From Blautia sp. (GTDB lineage Bacteria; Bacillota; Clostridia; Lachnospirales; Lachnospiraceae), in the NCBI GenBank assembly GCA_017459635.1, contig JAFUCO010000011.1, forward strand, positions 1 to 60,447: a stretch of DNA of 60,447 nucleotides, read 5' to 3'. Below are positions 34,869 through 42,127 of the stretch, piece after piece. The number at the start of each line of letters is the position of its first letter. Within the stretch, counting starts at the first letter, position 1. Position numbers and translations under genes: made by a program. A model generated the notes under the pieces. It ran no database searches and had not been told where the DNA came from. It saw only the letters and a list, made by a program, of their open reading frames with translations.

Positions 34869-36995
34869 ATGGGAAGGCAATATGATTTGTCGGTGGTGAT
34901 TCCGCTTCACAACACGGACATCGGGCTTTTCACGAACTGTGTGAAGTCGCTTAAGGCTCAGACCATCGGATTTGAGAACGTGGAATGGGTTATTGTTCTG
35001 CACAACTGCAATCAGGAAACAAAAACAGGTGTGAGACAGCTGCTGGACGGAGAGGAGAACGTTATCCTGCACGAGCTTGAAAATGAGGTTCGCTCGCCTT
35101 CCAGCCCGAGAAATTATGGCATAGAGCGTGCGACAGGGACCTATCTGTCTTTTCTGGATGCTGATGATATGCTTACACCGGAATGCCTGCAGCTTGCTTT
35201 GTCATATATCAGCAAATCAGGGGCGGACCTGTGCCGGTTCAGAAAAATGATCAGGCTGGAATCAGAGGATGCTGTTTATATTAATGAGACAGTGCTTTGG
35301 GACCAGACGCAGGAAATGATCGTAACTGACAGAAATAACTGGGATCAGAAGATACTGTTTGCAGGAACCTGGGGAATGAGCACTGCCAATCTTTTCAGGA
35401 GAGAGCTGCTGATTGAAAACGGCCTGAGATTTGATGAGAACATCCGGTTTGCCGAGGATTATCATTTCATGCTCGGGGTGTACGGAGTGGCTGACAGAAT
35501 ATGCCTTGCCCCGCAGCTGATCGGATACATCTACATTGTGAACAGCCAGTCCCTGGTTCAGACAACAAAAATTACAGAAAAGCTTTTGATGGAATATATT
35601 GAAGGCTACAGGAAGGTTTTTGAACGGGGACTTGCAAACAACCTCTGGATGAATGAAACCATGGGAAGCCTCATGCTTATCGTCCTTAACTGGATGCGGG
35701 CCTGCCCTGATCTGTCAGCAGAGGGCAGGGAAAAGCTTAAGACTCAGCTTGGTCCATACATCAGAAGCCTTACTCCGATCATTCCGTCAAAGCTTTATCC
35801 CAGGGGAAGAGGCGACAGGATCAATACTCTTCTGACCAAATATATCCTCCGGGAAGAGCCGAAGGTCGAGACCTTCATTGAAAGAACGGATGAGGGAAAG
35901 GGAACAACCTTCGTTGAGAGGCAGAAGGATGCCCTGAAAAGGATATTAAGAAACGGAATGAACAGTGATTATTCCAGACGTTATGGCTTCAGGGATATTC
36001 TGACCTTTGAAGAATTCGAGCGCCGCCTGCCTGTTTCGGACTATGACACTTATCTTCCTATGATACGGCTTACCACGATGATGGCGGAGAGAGGGATCTT
36101 TACAGACAACGAGATCATCTCCTATGCGTTTGTGGATGGCGGGAATGAAGTGAAACAGCAGATTCCCCTGACGTACAAAGCGCTGGTGCCGTATATTATC
36201 GCAATGAGGAAAAGCATAGGCTGCAGCAAGACCTTCCTCGTGTCTGAGGCACAGCCTTACGAAGCCGACAGGCTTTCTCTGGATAATAAATACAAGAATA
36301 CGATCTTCGGAGTTCTTCTCAGGGAATATGAAAAAGAAGCAGAAAGCTTCGGAAGCGGCTATGCTGTTTTTACCACTCCCAAAGAATATCTTTTCTCGGA
36401 AAAGCAACAGGATATGGGCATACTGCGTTTATTCTATGCGCTCAGGGAGAAGAATGTGGAAACGGTTTTTGCGCCTGATCCCGAATCGCTTTGCACCTGT
36501 TTAAAAGAACTGGAAAACAGCTGGCAGAGCATCATTGAAAAAATAGGAGAATCCGATGAAGACAGGGCAGAGGAGCTGAGAGAAGTCTTTTCATCACAGG
36601 AAAGGCCTTCTCTGAGGCAGATCTGGCCGAAGCTTGAGAAGATAGTCTGCTGGAATGTGACTGATGAAAAGGTTCTTAACGAAGTAAGGCCATGGTTTAA
36701 GGATGCAGCATTTTCCAGAGGATATTGTGCGGATGCCTATGCCCTTTATGGGGAGGCTGATGCAGAAAGCGATGTGATTTCCCTTATACCCGATGATGTC
36801 TTCTATGAATTCCTTCCACTTACCGGCGGAGATGAAAAACAGGTTTGCACGGCCGTAAACATATCTGAGGGTGAGGAATACCGGGTGCTTATAAGCAATT
36901 TAAGCGGACTCTACCGTTACGATACCGGAAAACAGATAAAGTGTGTTAAGAAATCGGAACAGCAGCTGCTGGTCAGAATAGTTGCAGGAGAATAA
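34869..36995 (+). CDS. GT2 glycosyltransferase fused to a degenerate GH3-like domain
   Basis: A 708-residue fusion. Residues 1 to about 330 are a family 2 glycosyltransferase (LSVVIPLHNTDIGLFTNCV, SPRNYGIERATGTYLSFLDADD with DADD metal site, FAEDYHFMLGVYG). Residues about 345-708 align in order with the GH3 gene at 22056 (RNGMNSDYSRRYGFRDILTF versus DNEDTEYGKKYDFKNIHSIE; DDVFYEFLPLTGGDE; VLISNLSGLYRYDTG), but the adenylation loop is replaced by FVDGGNEVKQQIPLTY and the C-terminal domain is shortened. It therefore cannot use ATP as GH3 enzymes do and probably binds the acyl or peptide substrate for the sugar transferase. I know of no described GT2-GH3 fusion. Confidence 0.8.
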   Translation: MGRQYDLSVVIPLHNTDIGLFTNCVKSLKAQTIGFENVEWVIVLHNCNQETKTGVRQLLDGEENVILHELENEVRSPSSPRNYGIERATGTYLSFLDADDMLTPECLQLALSYISKSGADLCRFRKMIRLESEDAVYINETVLWDQTQEMIVTDRNNWDQKILFAGTWGMSTANLFRRELLIENGLRFDENIRFAEDYHFMLGVYGVADRICLAPQLIGYIYIVNSQSLVQTTKITEKLLMEYIEGYRKVFERGLANNLWMNETMGSLMLIVLNWMRACPDLSAEGREKLKTQLGPYIRSLTPIIPSKLYPRGRGDRINTLLTKYILREEPKVETFIERTDEGKGTTFVERQKDALKRILRNGMNSDYSRRYGFRDILTFEEFERRLPVSDYDTYLPMIRLTTMMAERGIFTDNEIISYAFVDGGNEVKQQIPLTYKALVPYIIAMRKSIGCSKTFLVSEAQPYEADRLSLDNKYKNTIFGVLLREYEKEAESFGSGYAVFTTPKEYLFSEKQQDMGILRLFYALREKNVETVFAPDPESLCTCLKELENSWQSIIEKIGESDEDRAEELREVFSSQERPSLRQIWPKLEKIVCWNVTDEKVLNEVRPWFKDAAFSRGYCADAYALYGEADAESDVISLIPDDVFYEFLPLTGGDEKQVCTAVNISEGEEYRVLISNLSGLYRYDTGKQIKCVKKSEQQLLVRIVAGE

Positions 36996-37051
36996 TAACA
37001 GGCAAATAATTCCAGTCAGCAGGAACAGGCAAACAGCAAGGAGAATGAGAC

Positions 37052-38407
37052 ATGAAAGTGGTAGTGTACAGTACAGGGTCTTCAATTGGAATGCTGAAAT
37101 ATGTAAACAGTTTTTCTGCAATCCCGACCCTGAATGAACAGTGGGCGCAGGTGCGCCGGCATTTCCCGGATTATGAGTTTATTATTGTTGCCACGGAAGG
37201 TACATCGCCTCATCTGGTGGACTATGATGAAGAAAAAAAAGAGATCGCACCGGATGGGGTGAAGCTTGTACTCCTTAAAGGTTCAGCAGATACCGACGCT
37301 TATGTTAAAGCCATCCGGGAGGAGGCTCCCTCCATAGCGATAGCAGCTTCTTATTTTGGAGGAGAGATGGACTGGGAGACTCTGAAGGATGCGTTGATTG
37401 CGGAGGATCTGAGAAAGGCGAGCATTCGCACGGTCTGTAATTCTCTGTTCGCGGCGGAGACATTTTTTGATAAATGGACTACCCATGAGGTGCTGACTGA
37501 GAAGGGATTTTCTGTAGCCCGGGCGACGCACATTCCGGCAGTATATCAGAAATTATCCAGGCAGCATCCTGACCTTTATTCGAATGTATATCTGGACCTG
37601 GCGTTTCACAGGATCCGCCAGATGCATTTCCCTGTTATTATAAAGGCAGCGGGAGCATCAGGCTCGGCGGGTATTTTTGTGGCAGAAAGTTTTGAAAAAG
37701 CCAAAGAAAACATTCTTTCCCGGGAGGAAGATTTTGATTTAATTATCGAAGAGATGCTTGAGGGCGAGCAGTTTGGCACAGAGATTCATGGTACGAAGGG
37801 GAATTATACTATCCTGCCTCCATTCAAATGCAGGCTCAACGACCAGGGTGTAACAGATACTCTCAATTATGTAAAGTACGGCCCTGTGACAGACCCTAAA
37901 TACAAGGTGGAGGAACTGCGCTCCATGCTGAGAAGGCTGGCTGAGGAAATGGGGCTGGAAGGCTGCGCGCAGGTGGATCTGGCTTTTGACGGTGATAAAT
38001 GGAGCATCATTGAGGTAAACCCGAGAATGTCGGGAATGACAGCCGGGTCAGCAGCCCTGGAGAGCCGCTATCCACTCGAAGTTGTCATTGAGTCCTGCCT
38101 TGATAAGGAAATCAATTATGATGTTCCTTCTATTATGGAAAAATGCCTGTATTTCAGAACAGTTGTCCAGTCATTGGATGAACTGTATGAAATGCGAAAA
38201 GAAGTACATGTAAAATACATGGAAAAGGGATCGCCCGACCTTGGACGGGATGACATAAAAATCATCGGAGCGACGATTGCACTGGGCGGCTTTGAGACGT
38301 TTGCAGATATGGCAGAGGAAGTAAAGCGGCTGGCAGCTGTGTATCCAAAGACAATTAATCAAAACATTGCCGCCTATGCCTGCAGAATCGCGGAATGTGA
38401 GGAGTAG
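37052..38407 (+). CDS. ATP-grasp ligase, second copy
   Basis: A 451-residue paralogue of the gene at 20708 with identical length. Shared landmarks include FDKWRTHQILKANGF / FDKWTTHEVLTEKGF, PVIIKAAGASGSAGIFVAE (about 193-211), EEMLEGEQFGTEIHG, LKYGPV / VKYGPV and the metal motif EVNPRMSGMTAG (about 319). The C-terminal small domain is likewise conserved. Two such ligases imply two different amide-forming steps or two amino-acid substrates. The ribosome site AAGGAGAATGAG precedes the start. It is followed after 4 bases by the phosphatase gene. Confidence 0.85.
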   Translation: MKVVVYSTGSSIGMLKYVNSFSAIPTLNEQWAQVRRHFPDYEFIIVATEGTSPHLVDYDEEKKEIAPDGVKLVLLKGSADTDAYVKAIREEAPSIAIAASYFGGEMDWETLKDALIAEDLRKASIRTVCNSLFAAETFFDKWTTHEVLTEKGFSVARATHIPAVYQKLSRQHPDLYSNVYLDLAFHRIRQMHFPVIIKAAGASGSAGIFVAESFEKAKENILSREEDFDLIIEEMLEGEQFGTEIHGTKGNYTILPPFKCRLNDQGVTDTLNYVKYGPVTDPKYKVEELRSMLRRLAEEMGLEGCAQVDLAFDGDKWSIIEVNPRMSGMTAGSAALESRYPLEVVIESCLDKEINYDVPSIMEKCLYFRTVVQSLDELYEMRKEVHVKYMEKGSPDLGRDDIKIIGATIALGGFETFADMAEEVKRLAAVYPKTINQNIAAYACRIAECEE

Positions 38408-38411
38408 ATAT

Positions 38412-39182
38412 ATGATCAGGAGAATCAGGCTTCCGCATCTGCACAATTTCAGGGACCTTGGCGGTTACGAGGCCGGCAGCTCCGCCACGGCATGGGGCAG
38501 GATATTCCGCAGCGACTGCCCGTCAAAGCTTGAGGCTGATGAGTGGCGCAGGTTTTCAGAGCTGGGAATAAAGAACATCATAGATCTGAGAAGTACTTAT
38601 GAAGCTTGTGGTGACCCTGTTTCGCCTCCGGAAACAATTGTATACAATCACTGCCGTTTTTTTAAGGAGGACGACAGTATAGAGGATAAGGAGCTGGCCG
38701 CACGAAAGTTTCTTGACAGCCTTTCCCTCGATTACAGCTTCATGATGAAGAATTCCCTCAGTGAGATGGCTGAGATACTGAAGGTTACAGTAAAGTGCCT
38801 GTCAGAAGGAAATGTCTGCTTTTTCTGCACAGCCGGCAAGGACCGGACAGGAATACTCGCTGCATCGATCCTGTATCTTTGCGGAGTGAGCAGGGAGGAT
38901 ATAATTGCGGACTATGCCGTGACAGAAATCTATAATGCCGATGTTATCATGGGCATGATCAATTCACTGCCTGAAGCTATGAAGTCCCGGCTGTCTCCGG
39001 CCTCGTTGGAACTTGCAGCTGCATCAAAGGCCGATACAATGAGCAGGCTCCTTGACTGGATGGACAGCAATGACTTCATCGCACTTATGGACAGGAATGG
39101 ATTCGGAAAGGAATTATCAGATACCCTGAGAAAACAGATGCTGTCATCTGGCAGTAATCACCGGGTCGTAAATAACGATTAA
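38412..39182 (+). CDS. tyrosine-specific protein phosphatase family (PTP, PF13350-like)
   Basis: A 256-residue phosphatase of the bacterial Tyr/Ser phosphatase family. N-terminal LPHLHNFRDLGGYEAG and GRIFRSDCPSKL are family hallmarks; the catalytic P-loop is CTAGKDRTG with Cys at about 139, preceded by Phe rather than the common His. The general acid and C-terminal helices are present and the length is normal. The ATG at 38412 lies 4 bases after the ATP-grasp stop with GAGGAG upstream. As the last gene it may remove the phosphate placed by the STAS-kinase at 19487, or act on a phosphoinositide-like or phosphorylated product; this is speculation. Confidence 0.85.
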   Translation: MIRRIRLPHLHNFRDLGGYEAGSSATAWGRIFRSDCPSKLEADEWRRFSELGIKNIIDLRSTYEACGDPVSPPETIVYNHCRFFKEDDSIEDKELAARKFLDSLSLDYSFMMKNSLSEMAEILKVTVKCLSEGNVCFFCTAGKDRTGILAASILYLCGVSREDIIADYAVTEIYNADVIMGMINSLPEAMKSRLSPASLELAAASKADTMSRLLDWMDSNDFIALMDRNGFGKELSDTLRKQMLSSGSNHRVVNND

Positions 39183-39191
39183 ATATGATCA

Positions 39192-39220
39192 TTGACAGAC
39201 AATACCCTCAATGCTATATT
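39192..39220 (+). promoter_or_regulatory. promoter of the cobalamin-regulated operon
   Basis: A perfect TTGACA (39192-39197), a 17-base spacer and TATATT (39215-39220), just upstream of the riboswitch. Confidence 0.75.
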
Positions 39221-39235
39221 ATTCGTTGAGAACAT

Positions 39236-39455
39236 TTGAAGCACTCAGGTGTCCGCTGCGGGATGATACCGCGGGGCGGGTGAAAAGGGAAGCCGGTGAG
39301 AATCCGGAGCGATGCCGTCACTGTGTACCGGAGCGCCGCATATAAGAACCTGTTGGGAACAGCAGCATTTACGCCTGCTGTCCCTTCGGCTTCTTCCACT
39401 GGGAAACCGGGAAGGATGCGGAGGCGTTGATGGAAGCCAGGAGACCTGCCTGTGT
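39236..39455 (+). promoter_or_regulatory. cobalamin (B12) riboswitch
   Basis: Class-defining blocks appear in order: CAGGTGTCC; GGGTGAAAAGGGAAGCCGGTGAGAATCCGGAGC; GATGCCGTCACTGTGTACCGG; CACTGGGAAACCGGGAAGG; and GAAGCCAGGAGACCTGCCTG as the 3' B12-box region. The CbiK-type gene begins about 500 bases downstream. The off state presumably uses one of the downstream stems, but a repeat element and a terminator (39797) intervene. Confidence 0.95.
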
Positions 39456-39576
39456 GCAGAAAAAAGATTCTGCGGTCCACGGAGCTTTTTCTGACAGATG
39501 TACACTCACACATTTTGATGAATTCAGGCAGGAAACTTTATTGGGGCAGTCAGTCATTATGTAATTATTGGGTTGC

Positions 39577-39740
39577 TGTTCATAACAGCCCGAAGCACTT
39601 GCTGCTGAGTTACTGTGTGCCGGTGGCACACGTTTAGCAGCGACCTAAGCGGAGCATAGACCGTACGAAAATGATTCAACAGGCAAAAATCCCGTCGCCG
39701 AAGGCGATTTGCATGGATTTTTGCTCGTTGTGTCCCTGAA
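39577..39740. repeat. dispersed repeat with AACAGGCAAAAATCC core, copy 2
   Basis: CTGTTCATAACAG, a GTGTGCCGGTGGCACAC hairpin, then CAACAGGCAAAAATCCCGTCGCCGAAGGCGATTTGCATGGATTTTTGC. Matches the central part of the copy at 31615-31745. It is inserted between the riboswitch and the first coding sequence. Confidence 0.65.
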
Positions 39741-39796
39741 ATAGTCTGTGATTCATCTGTTCTGTGGCTGAAAGTGTATATATTTTCAGAAAAAAT

Positions 39797-39818
39797 GACT
39801 GCGAAAGCAGTCTTTTTT
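39797..39818 (+). terminator. rho-independent terminator in the cobalamin leader
   Basis: GACTGCGAAAGCAGTC followed directly by TTTTTT, 340 bases after the riboswitch aptamer and 130 bases before the CbiK-type start. Strong as a terminator; it would limit read-through into the operon unless a second promoter exists. Confidence 0.8.
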
Positions 39819-39949
39819 ATTGCCGCATGCTATTAGCGGCATGTGACTATGTGGCTGTCGAAAGCTACTAAGAGTGGTGTATTGCATTTAAAAAACACAC
39901 TCAATAATTACGGTTCAACTTACAGTTTTCACAGAAAGGATGGTTTTAA

Positions 39950-41047
39950 ATGAAAAAAAGAACAGTTATGCTTTTTTGCGCAGCACTTACTACAGGGATT
40001 ATTCTTTCCAGCAGTCTTGTAACGGCTGAAGAGGCAGCTGCTGAAACCGTAGAGGAAGCGGAAGCTTCTGAAGATGAGGCTGATGAGGAAGAAGCTGATT
40101 CCGAAGCAGACGATGCGGAGACAACAGATGGCGAAGACGGAACTGAAGAGACCTCTGAAGATGAAGAAGCTGAAGAGGAAGAATCCGAAGATGAAGATGA
40201 GGAAAACTATGAGACCGGTGATGCCAGCCTTGACGACCCGAGAAACGGGGATGAGATAGGTGAAAACGAACTGCTTGTGGTAAGCTTCGGAACCAGCTTT
40301 AATGACAGCCGTCGCAAGACTATCGGTGCTGTTGAGGAAGCTATTGAGAAAGCTTTTCCGGATTATGGTGTGCGCCGCGGCTTCACAAGCCAGATAATTA
40401 TAGATCATGTAAAGAAGCGTGACGGTGTAGTGATCGATAATGTTACAGAGGCTCTTGACCGTGCGGCAGATAATGGCGTGAAGAATCTGGTCGTACAGCC
40501 GACACACCTGATGGACGGGTTTGAGTATAATGACCTGGTTAATGAGATAGGACAGTATGCAGACGCATTTGAAAATGTTTCCATAGGTGAACCGCTCCTG
40601 ACTTCGGATGAGGATTTTGAGACAGTCGCAAAAGCTATTATCGACGCCACAGCCGAGTATGACGATGGAAAGACAGCGATATGCTTCATGGGACATGGCA
40701 CGGAAGCGGATTCCAACGCTGTATATGACAAGATGCAGGCAGTGCTGGAGGATATGGGCGCTTTGAATTACTATATCGGTACTGTTGAGGCAGAACCTTC
40801 CCTTGAAGATGTGGTAGCCATGGTAAAAGGCGGAGACTATACCCGCGTGGTACTTGAGCCGCTGATGGTAGTTGCGGGAGATCATGCTAACAATGACATG
40901 GCCGGTGATGATGATGACTCATGGAAGTCAGTTTTCGAGGCTGAAGGCTATGAAGTGATCCCGGTGCTTTGCGGACTTGGAGAAATGGAAGATATACAGG
41001 CACTTTATGTCGCCCATGCACAGGCAGCTGTGGACGCGCTTAAGTAA
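39950..41047 (+). CDS. cbiK: exported CbiK-type sirohydrochlorin/cobalt chelatase with acidic linker
   Basis: A 365-residue protein: signal peptide MKKRTVMLFCAALTTGIILS, a linker of about 70 residues made almost only of Glu, Asp, Ala and Thr, then a CbiK domain from about residue 95 (NELLVVSFGTSFNDSRRKTIGAVE, FTSQIIIDHVKKRDG, VVQPTHLMDGFEYNDL). Metal-site histidines are in CFMGHGTEAD (about 248) and VVAGDHANNDMAGDDDDSW (about 310). CbiK inserts cobalt into sirohydrochlorin; exported forms are known in sulfate reducers and are thought to handle metal or tetrapyrrole outside the cytoplasm. The riboswitch upstream ties it to B12. The start follows AGAAAGGATGG. Confidence 0.9.
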   Translation: MKKRTVMLFCAALTTGIILSSSLVTAEEAAAETVEEAEASEDEADEEEADSEADDAETTDGEDGTEETSEDEEAEEEESEDEDEENYETGDASLDDPRNGDEIGENELLVVSFGTSFNDSRRKTIGAVEEAIEKAFPDYGVRRGFTSQIIIDHVKKRDGVVIDNVTEALDRAADNGVKNLVVQPTHLMDGFEYNDLVNEIGQYADAFENVSIGEPLLTSDEDFETVAKAIIDATAEYDDGKTAICFMGHGTEADSNAVYDKMQAVLEDMGALNYYIGTVEAEPSLEDVVAMVKGGDYTRVVLEPLMVVAGDHANNDMAGDDDDSWKSVFEAEGYEVIPVLCGLGEMEDIQALYVAHAQAAVDALK

Positions 41048-41188
41048 GGAACTGGGTAAGAGTTTAAGTAAGAATTTAAGTTGCAGAAAGGCAGGTCTAA
41101 TGCTTCTTTTGGAAGATCAAGATGATAGGAGCAGGAACCTGCCTGTTTCTGACAGATTCGGGCGAGATCAGACAGTGGGGAGATATTT

Positions 41189-42127
41189 ATGAAAGCACAT
41201 AAATTATGTCTTATGATGGCTATTGCATTAACCGGCACCCTGGCAATGCCTGCCGGAGCATATACAGAAGAAACGCAGTCAGGAGATGGTGTGGCTGTTC
41301 AGGAGATGAGTGAAACAGCTATAGATGACACGGATGCAGTGTCTGATAAGGTTGCCGGCGCGAGTGAGATGACCGAAGTAGTAGATGTTGTTGAAGAAGG
41401 AATGACGCCGGTTTATCCGGACGAACTGAAGCCTGGTTCATACGATATCGAGATGAGCTCCAGTTCTTCCATGTTCAAAGCGGACCATGTTGTCCTTACT
41501 GTGGAAGATAACAGCATGTATGTAAGTCTTTATATGACCAGTGAGGCTTATCTTTACATGTATGATGGAACAGCGCAAGAAGCTGCCGGGGCAGATGAAG
41601 CGGATTATATTACACTCACCGATACCGATGAGGATATGCCGGCTTTCGTTCTTCCTCTTGAAGCTCTAGATGATGGATTTCCCTATGCTGCTTTCAGCAA
41701 AAGAAAACAGAAATGGTATGACAGGACACTTCTGTTCAGAGCAGATTCTCTTCCGATGGAAGCTTACAAAGAGCTGCCGATGACAACCCTTGATGCTCTT
41801 GGACTGGAAGACGGGGAGTATACAGTGGAGGTTGAGCTTGAAGGAGGCTCCGGCCGCGCTTCGGTTGAATCACCGGCGCTGATCACCGTAAAGGACGGGG
41901 AATGCACGGCAGAAATTATCTGGAGCAGCTCAAACTATGACTTTATGGTGGTAGATGATGTTCAGTATGAACTGGTAAACACAGAAGGAAACTCAACCTT
42001 TGAAATACCGGTTGCCGGATTTGACTGTGCTGTCCCGGTACAGGCCGATACGACAGCTATGAGCCAGCCGTATCTTATAGACTATACCCTGTACTATGAT
42101 TCCGCAACCATAGCCCCAGCATCATGA
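41189..42127 (+). CDS. secreted protein with two NEAT-like beta domains
   Basis: A 312-residue exported protein: signal peptide MKAHKLCLMMAIALTGTLAM with cleavage near PAGA, an acidic spacer to about residue 75, then two similar beta-rich domains. The first begins LKPGSYDIEMSSSSSMFKAD and the second LEDGEYTVEVELEGGSGRAS; each continues with a VxDG/VEDN strand and a YLYMYDG / YDFMVVDD segment, pointing to an internal duplication. The strand pattern and aromatic Tyr-rich motifs recall NEAT-type haem or corrin binding domains, but I cannot confirm that. It is located between a cobalt chelatase and a binding lipoprotein under a cobalamin riboswitch, so tetrapyrrole capture is plausible. The stop overlaps the next start (ATGA). 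Confidence 0.6.
   Translation: MKAHKLCLMMAIALTGTLAMPAGAYTEETQSGDGVAVQEMSETAIDDTDAVSDKVAGASEMTEVVDVVEEGMTPVYPDELKPGSYDIEMSSSSSMFKADHVVLTVEDNSMYVSLYMTSEAYLYMYDGTAQEAAGADEADYITLTDTDEDMPAFVLPLEALDDGFPYAAFSKRKQKWYDRTLLFRADSLPMEAYKELPMTTLDALGLEDGEYTVEVELEGGSGRASVESPALITVKDGECTAEIIWSSSNYDFMVVDDVQYELVNTEGNSTFEIPVAGFDCAVPVQADTTAMSQPYLIDYTLYYDSATIAPAS

Noticed and set aside
39929-40885. 318-residue minus-strand frame opposite cbiK
   Set aside because: The plus strand is a well-supported CbiK with signal peptide; the antisense frame is partly a mirror of the Glu/Asp linker.
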